Below, one piece after another: positions 35,601 to 47,632 of a DNA stretch of 64,000 bases; the first letter of the stretch is position 1; each line of letters starts with the position of its first letter. The position numbers and the translations under genes were made by a program. The stretch covers positions 104,194,141 to 104,258,140 of the forward strand of contig NC_079487.1 in NCBI RefSeq assembly GCF_020520425.1. The letters run 5' to 3'. The notes below the pieces were generated by a model. It worked only from the letters and a program-made list of their open reading frames with translations, did no database searches and was not told where the DNA came from. Source of the DNA: Spinacia oleracea. Lineage: Eukaryota > Streptophyta > Magnoliopsida > Caryophyllales > Amaranthaceae.

Positions 35601-38048
35601 TCAGCTGGCCTTTTAGAGAACACAACAATGCACCTGTACCACTTTTTACTCTTTCCCAGGGGTAACCGCACAGGGCCCCAAGATATTTATAGCCTCTAAT
35701 TCCTATGATATATACAAACTTTTATGACAAGAAAGCATATAATGTATAATGGCATAATGGTAACTGCAGATGGTTGGGTAGTAATAATATAGTCCCTTTA
35801 TTATTCCTAGTTATTTGAGTCCCTCTTGATGTTGGCTAATATATCATTTAATTTCATGTCCTCGTGTTGATAATTTTGACTCTTGGCATTCCTTATTAAT
35901 AAAAGCTTAAATTTTTGCATTTTATGTCTCTTTTGCTAGTTTATATTTAATCCATCATTAAATTAAGGGCCCAATACTATCTCAGCGGCACAGGGCCTCA
36001 ATAATAAATGAGACACTCCTGCTCTTTCCAAGAGAAGGCTGGCAAAATATTATACTCATGTTTACTACATAATATCATGTCAAAAAATAAGTAAGCTGCA
36101 AATAGACTACGCCTAATAACAAGGCTCTCTACAGGTCATATCTATAATTAGTTGAAGCATAACATAATGATCCAGGTTTAAACTATGAATATCAAAGTTG
36201 GTACAATTTGGTCTTTGGTCTTTACATGTCACTTCTATTGTGCCCCAACTCTATACATTTCCTAATCGTTGGAATACAAGCATTGATGTATGCTTGTATT
36301 AGGCTTTTTGTGAATGAAATCAACCGCAAGATAAAATCTTACTCTACAAAAACGTGTTTTTAAAGGTCCTCATATACATAGTCTAACTGCCAAAGAGCCT
36401 AACCCACAACGAGTCAACGATTATTAAAAAGGGGGTTTCCAGAGGGGAAATCTTACTGTTAGACAACCAAATAAAACCTGAAGCAGAAAATCATAAACTC
36501 AATTTATCATCTAGAGACTTCAATTGTCAATATAATGTATAGGAAAGTACATATGTTATAATGTATAGGAAAGTACATAAGTAAACAAAATTTTGGAAAA
36601 TAGACATCAAATGTTGCAAAATTAACAGAAAAGAAACAGATTGTTCCTACGGTCCTACCTCAGACTTCCAGATTTGCTTTGATATCTCCTTTCTGTCTGA
36701 GCCAACTGATTGCACTGTTCTTGATTTACTGAAGCATGTGTACAAAAGCTGATAAGGTTATGTGCAGGAAACCATCAAGATAATAGAAAATTGATAATCT
36801 TTAGAGAGTTCTAGAATGACATAAATCAAATGGATAAAAGAATCACCTCTCCAAGCTGGATTGACAGATGAACCAGCCATATCAGTCACCACTTCCTCGA
36901 GTATTCCAAGTGGAGCAGTCTTCAACTCTTCAATAATGCTGTAAATTGGCCTCCCATTCTCCAAAAAAATGTGATTGTTCGGATGTCTAGTTTTCGCCCC
37001 ACCAGCATGCTGCTCGAATTCATATGCACTAAGGACCTGCTCATTATTATCAAGTACTGTAAGATAATTGCTGCAAAAAAACTCATGTTCGAAATGAAGC
37101 ATATTGGTCAAGTAGCTCACATTGGTAAAATTACATGCTGAACAACCACACAGGTATCCAGAACCCCTGATTTCCCCAGGTATGTCCTTCTAGAAACCAT
37201 GCAAAAACAAGTTAGTTCCACATGTCAACTGAATAATATTACATCAAAATCGAAAATGGTTACATAAAACTGGTAACTACCTCCCCAGAGGTGGAAATAT
37301 ATTTCACTCTTGCTCCTTCCAATATACCAGTAGCCAATAGTTTTTTAACATTTGTGGGGTAGCTATCAAGGACAACCTTCTTCGACATCTTCAACTCCAT
37401 ATTATATGGATAATTATCGATTGACTCATCCAACCCTGGCTCGTCATTGGAATCAATAACTGAATCTCCATCATGGAGACCATTAGACAAAACCCGAGGT
37501 GTCAACGTAATCAATTTGCTCTCATATTCCTCTTTACTCTTACTAAACTTAAGTGTAAGCTTCCGAATCCCGGTAGTCCTGGCATGTTCAGGAATTTCCA
37601 GAGTAACTTTGGAAGTTGAAGCTCCTATACTGTCAAAGTTCCTAGTCGTGTCATCACTACAGCTCACAGTACACGAGTTCCCTGAACTCTCAGATGTCAT
37701 TTCATTGGAATTAACTCGAGTATTACTATTACTACAGCCACCTAAGTCAGCTGGATGACTGCAAGTAGTAGTCTCCAAGCTAGATACATTCTCAAACTCA
37801 TGTTCATTATCATTTTCTACTGTTGTCGAAACAATTGGCCGAACCGGGTCCAAGACTTCCGATATTATATCTTCGACATTTGTATTTGAAGCATCTTCTT
37901 TAGCATGTTTCTTTCTAGGCAAATCTCCTAACTCTGCTACATTAACAACACAACCCAGCTCCCTCTTCAAATCATTTCTAAAATTGCTCGGGTTTTCTAC
38001 ATTATTACTGGATAATGCTAGCACCACACAGACTTCCCTTTCTCCCAT
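20638..38048 (-). CDS. IDM1-like PHD-finger/GNAT acetyltransferase family protein
   Basis: Eighteen coding exons on the minus strand: 38048-37281, 37189-37121, 37036-36847, 36728-36659, 30586-30518, 30235-30154, 30010-29951, 29860-29808, 29708-29542, 26124-25959, 24706-24649, 24531-24475, 24396-24151, 23553-23492, 21981-21925, 21450-21357, 21203-21063, 20724-20638. All phases agree, giving 831 aa. Residues 1-225 are disordered, Ser/Thr/Asn-rich, with a basic RKKHAK patch. Two Tify/TPL-binding-type domains follow: about 245-342 ([16 protein letters not shown]) and about 390-475 ([15 protein letters not shown]). PHD1 is canonical Cys4-His-Cys3 (C488, C491, C500, C503, H508, C511, C524, C527). 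A second, extended PHD-type finger spans 561-616. A GNAT domain (about 690-800) has the acetyl-CoA loop Y-Q-G-K-G-Y at 753-758. Arabidopsis IDM1 acetylates histone H3 to guide active DNA demethylation; whether this paralogue does is unknown. A 5' UTR intron is likely (donor at 38346/38345). Confidence 0.92.
28454..28766. mobile_element. Diverged copy of the Tourist-like MITE family, in an intron of the IDM1-like gene
   Basis: The order of motifs matches the element at 17876-18232: a TTTGGT start, 'tattattagtTaagga', purine-rich ggaaaggaag blocks, 'tttggaggagaggaaagt' in the middle and a pyrimidine-rich end with ACCAAAAAGG. It is clearly older, with eroded ends and no clear TTA duplication. 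It lies in the 3.4-kb intron (26125-29541) that splits the first PHD finger. Confidence 0.6.
32600..33250 (+). mobile_element. 5'-truncated L1-type LINE tail (zf-RVT region)
   Basis: Around 32650-32840 the + strand reads, with frame changes, the zinc-binding region that follows plant L1 reverse transcriptases. Recognisable pieces are [21 protein letters not shown], then [15 protein letters not shown] with the CxxC...H pattern. After this come about 400 bp of decayed 3' sequence ending near 'aataataaaatttacta' at 33224-33246. The left limit is approximate. At least one frameshift separates the two halves, and the copy cannot encode a full protein. Confidence 0.65.
33270..34232 (+). mobile_element. 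5'-truncated RTE-clade LINE with 19-bp target duplication
   Basis: The + strand encodes the C-terminal part of an RTE reverse transcriptase: [51 protein letters not shown], then [28 protein letters not shown] and DAPARRIE. A frame change near 33500 splits the reading frame. The 3' end (agccgaccccaaatcattttgggactaaggctttg followed by TTG repeats) is the classic tail of plant RTE LINEs. The direct repeat TTGCCACACAACAACAACA occurs at 33251-33269 and 34233-34251, giving exact insertion limits. It sits in the tail of the L1-type fragment. Confidence 0.85.
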
Positions 38049-39405
38049 ATTAACCGACTTTGATGTGCCCAACAATTACAATATCTATCTATGTAAATAA
38101 ATTCCCAATTTAGTAACAACACCATCCAAATATAAATTTCAATTTCAATGCAAGCAAGAAACCATTCCGAGAAACTTGTATCACAATCTTCCGACGAACA
38201 ACCCTATATTAACAAATCATAAAATACGACACTAATAAAAATTCAATCCAGAAATGGAAGAACATAAAAATAAAAACAAACAAAATTGAATGAGAAATTA
38301 CAAATTGAAATTGACTTAAGGAATTAAATTAGATTGAAAAATTACCTTTTTCAGATGATGTAGATTTTAATCTGCATGATAAACCATTACTAATTTTAGA
38401 ATTTAGTAACACATCTTTCCGGGATTCAGTTGAGAAAAATTCAAATTCCCACGGAAAGGAAACAAACAGATCTGAGATTATTAAAACTCGGGAAAAGGGG
38501 GGAAATGGAGAGAGAAAATTAGGGTTTTTCGGAATTTGATTTTGAGCGGCAAACAAAAAAACTGGTTTCGCGGTCGAGATTTTTGAGGAAGAAAGGCCTG
38601 ATAAAAAAAAATTCAGGGCGGGGGGGGAAAGGAAAGTAAATGACAAAAAATAATAAAATAAAAAGAGAAGCTGAGAAGAAGGGATTTTTTATTTTTTTGG
38701 TTTTTTTTTTTTGGGTAAAAGTTGGGAAGGTAACGGCGATCCGATGGAAGGTACGAGAAGAACATGTCATCAAATCAAGTGAAATGATAGACTGTAGCTT
38801 GTTCTTAGGCTTTAGTGGAGCCCAGTACATACGTGGAATTTGGGAGAAGATAGCTAAGCTTTTAGTCTAATTTACCAAACTGTATGTTCTCTACGCCTGA
38901 TCTTATCTGATTTGATTTCAGCATTTTAATCGTTGAAGTTGATGCAAATAATCATACTCTTACTGCCGCTATTTCTAAATGATCTTTATCGTTACTGTTT
39001 GTACAAATATTTTATACCTAATATTTAAAAAGCGACGCCATGTTTGATTACATGACACATGTCACCACATTTGATTAGATGACACGTGTCATCCATTTTT
39101 TATAATTCTCAATATTAACCCTAAACTTTTACACATTATATTTGGTAGCCTAAAAATATCCAAAATCTCATAAATAGTCTTGTATTCTTGATTTTTATAT
39201 AAAATTACTTTAACACAGGTTATTGGTTAATTATTACATTAAATATAACTTTGTTAACCATATGGTTAACTTTTCAATAAAAATATATATAAATTATTGC
39301 TTCCTTCTTTTTCTTTTCTAAATCTCAAGTAATGTGTGATTGACGACATACCGTTGCTTCTAGATTCTTTATCTCCTACCTCTAGAACTCGTCAATGTCG
39401 GAAAC
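38049..39405. promoter_or_regulatory. 5' UTR, 5' UTR intron and promoter region of the IDM1-like gene
   Basis: On the minus strand, a probable untranslated first exon lies upstream of 38346 (roughly 38346-38620). Its donor is at 38345-38344 (AAAAG/GTAAT) and an acceptor (TTTACATAG) sits near 38092. The exact transcription start is unknown. 38640-38720 has A and T homopolymers. 39000-39300 is AT-rich with short repeats of 'gacacatgtcacc' type and no gene. Confidence 0.45.
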
Positions 39406-40885
39406 TGTAACGCCCCGACCTTTAATTCAAGTATTAAAGCATACTTAGTAGCGGAAAACATCCTAATTCGGTCGGGACATTACTGCCGTAACTCCCTCTT
39501 GGGAATTACAAGGCAACATCGTAACATAAGCCATTAAATCTCCAAATTAACATAATAATCCTTTTTCATTCCTTACTAAAAGTACGTAAGTTAATAAAGA
39601 GTCTTACTTAAACTATTACAACTTAAACATTAACTTAGGTGAATATTGCTAAAGTGAAATCCTCGCCACTACTCGTTTTCGCTGTCCCCAACAGTACCTA
39701 AAACAGAAAACAAAACGGTGAGCCGAAGACTCAGTAACCAGTTACTCTAGCATCGTAACATCATTTCAATTCATTTTATTTAATAAAAAGAGAGAATATA
39801 ATATAGTAAAATGTTTAATAAAACATCATTTCAGAAGCAATCATTTCGGAAACATCATTTTAGAAACATCGTTTCAGGAACATCAATTCAGAAAACATCA
39901 TTTCTTTAACATAATTCCTTTAACCTTTTTCCTTTTAACAGTATTTGTAATCCCCTGTAAATTTATAAATTTTATTAATATATTTTAACGTATAGTTATT
40001 TATATTTTAATAGAATTCACGAATTTATAATAAATATAATTAACGTATATTTATTTTAGTTAATTACATTTTAAATATTTTAACGATTTATGAAATTAAA
40101 AATAATTTTAGAATTTTATGTTGAAAAGAATTTGAATCACGAAAACACATTTGAATTTGGAAAACAATTCTAATCGATTTTGGATTCAAATACTAAAACT
40201 CAATTCTAATCCTAGCCCAACTTGCTAAAGCCCAAAATAAATAAGCCCATAATTTTCCTACCCTTATTTAAACATTCACGTGAAAAACAAAACTCATAAA
40301 CCCTCCTTAATCTTTCTCCCTCACGTGAACCAGGAAAACCCAAATCTTGCTCCTCTCTTTGCTCAGCCACCACCAGCAGCGCACCACCACCACCTTCTCG
40401 ATGTTGTTGCGCCGCTCCCTTGCCGCGTCGCCTTACAGCACCGCTGTTCGGTAAACTCCTCCTCGTTTTTCTTTCTCTCTCCCGTTTTTATTGCTCTCCT
40501 CCTTACTCCTTGTTTATGCTCACCCATGACAGCAACCACAGTCGTGCTGCCCCCTAGCCAACCACCACCCACTGGCTTGCGCCACCATTGACGCCACTGC
40601 GGGTCGTCGCTGCTTCCCAGCAGGTCGTGCCCTTCTCGTTCTTTCTCTCGTTGCTTCTTTCTTCCTGCCCCGCAAACACGCCGTCGCTGCACGGCCACCG
40701 CAACCACCAGCAGCGTCGCCCAGCCACGTTGCGCCACCTTCTCGCCTGCTGCCGTGCCGCCACTGCCGCCGGCCAGCAACTCCTCTCTCCTCTTTATTGG
40801 TTATTTCTTGAACCCTAAGTTAATAAATTAAATGTTTTAATTATATGTTATTAATTTAAGTTATGTTTTGATTGAATTAAATTTA

Positions 40886-41880
40886 CACGGTTGCTATACG
40901 CAGCCTTGTTTTACTTGACGCAACCCTTTGTACTTTCATTTTTTTTCTTTCTTAAAAAATCATAACCCTCACTTTTACTATTTTCTCTCAACCTTTTTTG
41001 ATATTATTTTGGTTCAAATACATTTAATTTTTTATTAGTGTCACGTGTATCAAATCAAATTAGAATACATATTTTGATTGCAATGAACAATGTTTTTGAC
41101 TTGGAAGACCTTGGAATTGAGGTAATTTTCGTTTTTTTCCTATTTTTTGAGCATTTCATGCAATTGGTATGAAATAAATACGTCTATTTTGTACAGATTG
41201 AACAGAATATAATTAACTATTTCTTACAGATTGAACAAAATATATTTGACTATTTCATACAGATTGAACATAACAGAACTAAATGTTCCGTGCAAATTGA
41301 ACAAAATGATGATACTAGTTCTTTCTATTGTCTATAGTGAAAGAGCTTTCGATTGGTCATGTAGTGTTTGTTTGTTATACACTACTCTATTTCTGTTAGA
41401 TTCAATTTTGAACGGAGTAGTAGTGATGATAGAACTTATTTTTGTCATGTTCAATTTTGAACGGAATTATATTTTGTTCAATTTATATAAAATACTTAGT
41501 TTTGTTATGTTCAATATGTACGAAATGATTAATTATATTTTGTTCAATCTGTACGAAATAGTTAACTATGTTTTGTTCAATCTGTACAAAATAGAAGTTT
41601 TGGTTTCATACAAGTTGTATGAAAAGACTCAAAAAAACGAAAAAGAACAAAAATTACTTCAATTCCAAATCAAAAATATTGTCCATTGCAATCTAAATAT
41701 TTATTCTAATTTGATTTGATATACATGAAACTAAAAAAATCAAATTTATTTGAACAAAAATAATATCGAAAAGGTTGAGAGAAAATAATAAAAGTGAGGG
41801 TAGATTTTTTTTTTAGAATGAAAAAAATGAAAATAAAAACGGTTGCGCCAAATAAAATTAGGCTGCGTATAGTACTCCCC
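40886..41880. mobile_element. Foldback DNA element with mirrored tandem repeats, inside the LTR
   Basis: Both ends carry CTATACGCAGCC in inverted orientation, followed by acttgacgcaaccc / gggttgcgccaa-type inner repeats. The arms stay complementary for about 240 bp. The block is flanked by the perfect 8-bp duplication TAAATTTA (40878-40885 and 41881-41888). The centre has variants of a 36-45 bp unit (core TTGAACAAAATATA and ACTATTTC...ACAGA) in direct repeat on the left and inverted on the right. No transposase is encoded. An 8-bp duplication would allow hAT, and 9 bp would allow Mutator. Confidence 0.75.
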
Positions 41881-42574
41881 TAAATTTATGTTTTTTATGA
41901 TTTATTTACGAATTTCAGATTTTAATGTTTGCATAATTTGAATTATTAAATTTCAGATTTCATAAATTATTTGAAACGAGAATTTGAATTAATTAAAGCG
42001 GGAATTCTAAGTTTTTAATGGTATTAAATTATGGTAGAATGATTAGGAATGATTAAAACTATTATTTTTATACTCTAAGCATGATAATTTGATGTTGGGG
42101 AAGTTTTAAACGAGTTTATATTGCTGAAAATTTAAAGTATGATGCTTTGAAGAGTTTTCAACGAATTTCAATCACTAATTCAATAATTATGATGCTAGGA
42201 AATCAAATATTCAAGTTTCCATATTAGGGAAGGTTCTAAATATGTTTAGGATGTATTTAGAATGCTTTATTATAGTTGTGGATGATTAGAAGTTGACTGG
42301 AAATCCTTGTTGGTTGTTTTAGGCGGAGAATTCTCTTTAGGCGACTTTTGAAAGTGTTAAAGTGGCCTATCAGTTTGTTTACACAAGGTACGTACATACC
42401 TGTGTGCTTGGGGGTGTGTGCTTATGTTGAAACCGTGTTGTTATGTCTTTGAACTTGGTTATGTTGAAATGTACATGTTTAATGTTGTTGGATAAACGTG
42501 TTGAACATGGATTTTATTATGAGAATTATAACATGTTGGCGTGGATGATTGATGCAACCATGTTGGTTGGGAAC

Positions 42575-42684
<110 letters not shown>

Positions 42685-43807
42685 TTTAGATCGATTGATC
42701 GTTGTTCCCTTGCATTTCACTACTTTATGAGGGCCGAGGACCTTGTTTCGTAAGTTGAAACTTTATACCCATATCAAGGGGTTAACCATTGTTAAATGAA
42801 AGGTTGAATTAATTGAAATGAATTCTTGATTGACAGCTTTGTGATCACTTATTTAATTCCAAGATAAAAACAGTTGCGAATACTTGTTGATTGTATGATT
42901 AACGTGATTGTTGAGTCATAACGCGCGGAGTATTAATCTGTAAATCATGTAAAGTGAAAATGAGTAGCAGTAGCTTTAGAATGTGCACATCTGAAGTGAA
43001 GGACAATCAGGAGTTGGGGTCATTGGTCGCCTATGGCTTTTTCTGGGGCCGGATTGATCGCCGGTTCTATTTTATTTAAAAGTTCCTCGATATCGCAGGT
43101 CATTGGGGTTACGGAGTCGCGCAGGTACCTCGTCTTCCGAAATGAAGGCTTTTAGTAGACAACTCAGTCCATTGACTATTTCAATTAAAATAATGTTAAT
43201 GATTCAAATGTCTAATCTAGTCAAATATGGTCTTCAAGTTAGTATGTTTTGGTTGTCCTTACTTACGCTTTATTAGTATCATATTAGGGTTGTTCGTTTA
43301 ATAGTATCATGTTAGGATTACTATTGTTTTAGTATGTAGTACTCAGCTTTGCTGATTACGTGTTTTGTTTGTGTGTGTTGATCATGGCTATGCCTTATTG
43401 ATCATGTGATGACCCATTTTGGTGAGCAGTCTCTAAAGATCAATAAGCGTTGCCCATCTACAGATTTGAAGATGATGCATCATTGGGAACAGGATTAGAG
43501 AGCTTGTATTTATTTTGATTTGCTAAGTGACTTGGGTTTGTTAAATTGGACTTTAAACTTGTCGTACTATATACATTACTTTATTTTCGTTGACTGGTTT
43601 TGGGAATTAACTTTGTAATTGATTATTTATAAACCTAAAGTTAGTTTTATGTTTTCCGCTGCAAAATTCTGAATAAGCCGTTACATTTTCACACGGGCGA
43701 TAATACTTTGATAATTCTCAATAGTTATATTTATAAAAATGGTTATTCTAGAAAAAGGAGAATTGTCGGGGTGTTACAACACTAGTAGAAAAATCGACAT
43801 GTGCTTC

Positions 43808-44010
43808 CCTTCAAGTGCGGCTCATTAAGAAAATTGGCAGCACTTGAGATCACTAAAAAAAAAAAAATTACAAGTGCGGGTCATTTTAGAAAATTGGCAG
43901 CACTTGAGATCACTAAAAAAAAATAAAAAAAAAAATCACAAGTGCGGGTCATTTTAGCAAATTGGCAGCACTTGAACTCAAGTGCGGGCTCATATCATAA
44001 ATGAGCCGCA
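43808..44010. repeat. Left subterminal repeats of the CACTA element
   Basis: Three units of the pattern caagtgcgg(g)tcatt...aaattggcagcacttga, separated by A-rich spacers, then an inverted half-unit (aatgagccgcac) near 44002. CACTA transposases bind such repeats in related systems. Confidence 0.85.
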
Positions 44011-44919
44011 CAAAACATAATAAGGTGACATCCCCCTTTTTTTTTTCTCTCTCTCTCTCTCTCTCTCCTTCTCTTTCTCTACCTCATACGACTCTCATTC
44101 AATCTCCACCTCAAACGACTCTCTCTTCCCTTTGTTGCTTCTCCGCCGGTAACCCGCCATCACCATTTCACTTGCCGGCTGCACGGCTGCTTTTGTCGTA
44201 GTTGTTTCGTTGTCGTGCTGTCCCAGTTGTTGATTCTATGCTCTTTCTCGCCTGCCCCATCTTTCTCTCGTCACTACCTTGTATCGAAACCGCCAACGGT
44301 GGCCGAGGGTGGTGGTTGAGGGTTTGTCGCTACCCTATCGATCGGTAATTTCCTATTTCCCTTCATCAATTAAGTTGAATTTGAATAAAATCAAAACCCC
44401 AAATTTACAAACCCTAACTTTCTATTTAGTTGATTTTTGGTTAATCTTAAAATTTTCTATCTTTTATTTTGTTGATCATGAGTAATTTATTTGATTCTTT
44501 GATCTCCTTCGATTGAACTTACAAACCCTAACTCTATCGTTTGTGCAAGAGACTTTCATTCAAAGTTTTAGATTGAATCATTGATGTTAATTGTTTGATA
44601 CATAGAGTAGGGTAATAATTAAACTGGACAATTCACTAATTTTTTTGCCGAATAAATATGTTTGTAGTATTAATTTGTTTTATATCCTCATATTTTAATG
44701 TTTATAGTATTAATTGTTAGTTATTGTGTAATTATTGTTAATTTCTCTTAATTATCTTTTGATTTTTTAGGGTTTTGTTTTGATTTTTTTAAACTTTTTT
44801 TTTTATTATTTGAATTGCGATTGTGTTCACTGGTGATGTATGTCGGGTTCGGATTGTTTGATTTGAAATTTGTTTATGGTTTAGATTTGATTTGGAATTT
44901 GTTGATGATTTTGGAACCA

Positions 44920-45710
44920 GATACCTCAGAGACAATCACATTGGGGTACCAGTCTGGCCAAATTTATCTCCCACAACGAGGACCTTGTATGTGTTGTTTT
45001 TTTTTTTTTTTTTTGCTAATCTTAGTAAAATATTACGAGCAATGTTACTGTTTGCTAAAACTATGGCATCATTTATTTACTATCTCAGGTTCCTTTCTGA
45101 TAATCAGTTTACTGGAGCCGGGAGGAACTTATGACTTGTTTGTATTAAGTAAGTTTACTGTAAGCCTTACTTGATTTTTTTTCTTTTCTTTTCACTGTAG
45201 TTAGTTGTGTTTCGCAGTTTTAGTTGTGACATTTCTTCTAAATCATTGTTTGCTACCTTATTTGGGTCGTTAAACAAGAATAACTTGGCGGGGGGACTAC
45301 CTGATAGCTTTCAACAACTCTCTGGTATAACAAACTTGTAATAAGTTTTTTGTGTTTCTTTCCTTTTAACATGTTTATAGACCTTTGTTTATATGTAACT
45401 TTTCGTATTCGTTTGGTGTAGGTATGTCTCTAAAAACAACATAAGTGGTCATTTGCCACCGTCAATGGGGATTTTGTCAATTCTTAGACCTTGTGAGTGT
45501 TGGTTTCACTGAGTTCTCTTTATTGATTTTTTAAATCTTATTTCAAGAACGTACTCAGCTAGCCCCCGATTGCAGTCACTTGCAGAATAATGAGCTCACA
45601 TGACTCCTTGACTGATTTCTTCAATAATTTCATACCTAATGTAGAGAAAAACCAATTCTCTGTCCCAACCCCCCAGACTGCTGAGTGCTGACTATTCCAA
45701 ATTTCTCAGA
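44920..45710 (+). pseudogene. Captured STRUBBELIG-receptor-family (SRF) LRR gene fragment
   Basis: Successive exon-like pieces separated by intron-like GT...AG sequence encode the SRF leucine-rich repeat series. They read DNHIGVPVWPNLSPTTRTL, then FLSDNQFTG, then NNLAGGLPDSFQQLSG, then NNISGHLPPSMGILSILR, then LQNNEL. These match in order the SRF pattern 'NNIGGxIPxNLP', 'FLSxNxFTG', 'NNxLxGxxPDxFQxLxG', 'NNxSGxLPPSxxxLSxLxxLxLQNN'. Frames are disrupted in places (for example the second and fifth pieces), and no signal peptide, transmembrane or kinase part is present. It is a transduplicated fragment within the CACTA and not a working gene. Confidence 0.8.
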
Positions 45711-46369
45711 TAATTTATTGAATTGATATGAGATATATGAGAATATGACTCTTGAATATGGAATGCGAGTATGAATGAGTGCGCGAAGTGTTTTTTTAAA
45801 TATAATAACAAAAAATGTGAAAGCAGTTGAGAGGTACGGGAGTTGATTCTTTGGGTTAACTTCAGTAACCTTTCTTCACGACTTCATGCTATTTCGAAAT
45901 TATATATTCCACGTCATGTCTACTGGTTTTTATATTTAATTATTTAGCAATTGTTTGAGGGGATTGAGGGACCGTAGTTGTTTCTGAATCATGATTAAAA
46001 TTGGGAAATATCTTAACATCTTATGTCTCGCTAAAGGCTTGTACTCCGTAGTATTTACTGCTCCAAAATTATAAAGAAAATGTTATATTTCATCCTCTTT
46101 GTGGACTGCAAGGAACCCTAGAACTAAGGAAATGGCATGGCCCATGGGCATATCAAGTATTCAAGAGGTTTACCTCACCAGTTGTGGCCATGGGCATATC
46201 AAGAGGTTTATATCATCATTCATGGTTCTAATGTCATAGTAATTAAGGTAGTATACTGGTTATGTTAATTGAAATTAAGATAGTATATGGTTTTGTTAAT
46301 TGAAATTATGATAGTATACTGGTTTTGTTAATTGTATACATAAAATTTATTTGTACTTTTTGTGCTTTG

Positions 46370-46602
46370 TAGGAATACTTATTACTGGAATAAGTTATGA
46401 AGATTTGGAAGAGATGTATCGGCAAGGGGACAAGGTGGGGCCTGTGAATTTGAGTTTTATGTTCATATTGTTTATGATTGTATTACTTTCTTTCTCAGTG
46501 CGTCTTGCTAGTGTATCCTTTTGGTTCATTAAGGCTGAGACCACTTGGGCTTTCACTGTATTGGGATACTTAGGGAAGCTTATAATGGGAATCTTAGGGT
46601 GA
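46370..46602 (+). pseudogene. Captured LMBR1-domain membrane protein gene fragment (LMBD2-like)
   Basis: Two exon pieces are visible. The first, ending near 46432, reads YEDLEEMYRQGDK. The second, from about 46533, reads AETTWAFTVLGYLGKLIMGILG and stops at a donor-like GTGAGT at 46600. Plant LMBR1-like proteins (Arabidopsis At5g01460/At3g08930 type) carry LEEMYPQG-x-K-A-E-T-x-W-A-x-T-V-L-G-Y-L, so the two pieces join at a natural exon border with a retained intron between them. Retention of the intron shows capture at the DNA level. Only about 35 residues are present, so it cannot work as a protein. Confidence 0.8.
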
Positions 46603-46720
46603 GTGTTGATTTTATTGAATCTGGTTGCTGCATTAATGGTTTTGTGTTGTTGTTCAGATATCTTCATCTGATTCTCCTTCCTCCTTCCTCCTTCCTTAAC
46701 AACTTATGGGTTTGCTCAAA

Positions 46721-47036
46721 TCTATACCATATATTAAAAGCCGTTTCCAAAGAAGTTTATGTGCCACGTGGCGCTCTGCTTGTGATTATTTCATTTCACG
46801 TAATCTTCACATATTAAAAAATGTAGCATGTATAAGATTCGAACCCGCGACCTCACGTTTAAACACTAAAGTGTTTATCATCGAGCTATAACACATTGCA
46901 TGCTATCATTGTAAAAAAATATACTAATAAATGTAATAAAAATGAATTGATTAATAATATTTTTAAATACGAAGTAAGAATAATATAAATGTTACTAATG
47001 TAATAACCCGGGGCATCGCCCGGGCCTAAAAACTAG
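46721..47036 (+). mobile_element. Small non-autonomous Helitron inside the CACTA
   Basis: The 5' end is TCTATACCATATATTAAAAG after a host A. The 3' end has a GC-rich hairpin (acccggggcatcgcccgggcc, 47006-47026), a short AT spacer and CTAG followed by a host T. These are the textbook Helitron termini, with no target duplication. On the minus strand an internal tRNA-like piece has an A-box-like TAGCTCGATGATA and a B-box-like GGGTTCGAATC (about 46830-46890). No Rep/helicase is encoded. Confidence 0.85.
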
Positions 47037-47632
47037 TTTTGATTAAAAATTGTGTTTTTGTATAATTTATAGTTTTAATTTTTTAGAGAAGTTCGGTCAA
47101 TAATTCTTGATTTGATCTCTTGCTAAATTGTGAATTTTAAATTTGATGATTGAATTATATTTTGGTTAAGGTGCTTCATGATTAAATCCCCTGGTTTGTT
47201 TTTTCTACCTTTTTTTTGTTGATGCAATTAGTGGATTTGGTTTATTATATGCCTTTTTTGTTTCAGGTGTGCAAGATACAATTGGAGACATTTTTGTTCA
47301 AGATTGGAATGCTTAATGACGTAAAAATTTCAATTTTTATTTTATTTCAGAAGTAGTATATTGATACTTGTATAGAAATAGCTTAATAGACACTAGATTG
47401 GTTCATATATATGACGATTGTATGTATATTGTTCTATATATGAAGTATATGAAATATATGCTGGAGTACTTTGCCAATAAAATTTTCATTTGTGTATACA
47501 ACCCAAATTTGAAGTATATATTATCATTTAATAAAATATAAGCTTTATTGTATATAAGTTTTATTGTATTTACTAGTATATCAATAAAATATGAAAAAGT
47601 GTGAATGCGAATGCAAATTGCAAATTTCTATG

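Larger units (their letters stand above)
30587..36658. other. 6-kb intron of the IDM1-like gene holding LINE remnants
   Basis: This intron separates the exon ending at 36659 from the exon beginning at 30586. It carries LINE fragments at about 32600-34260 on the strand opposite to the gene. Elsewhere it is AT-rich with no recognisable gene. Its length sharply exceeds the other introns (most under 1 kb), and the LINEs and their flanks explain part of the difference. Confidence 0.7.

Noticed and set aside
38329-38646. Reading frame of about 105 aa upstream of the IDM1-like gene
   Set aside because: It lies in the probable untranslated first exon, has low-complexity Phe/Ser/Pro composition, and is not in phase with the conserved start at 38048.
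39003-39300. Complete Helitron near 39.0-39.4 kb
   Set aside because: Only a start-like motif and short repeats are visible, with no CTAG hairpin end.
40280-40818. Pro/His/Ser-rich reading frames on both strands
   Set aside because: They lie within the gypsy LTR, show LTR-leader composition and match no protein family I know.
44001-46602. A host LRR receptor kinase gene or LMBR1 gene
   Set aside because: Only short disrupted fragments are present inside the CACTA, with no kinase domain, signal peptide or full membrane region.
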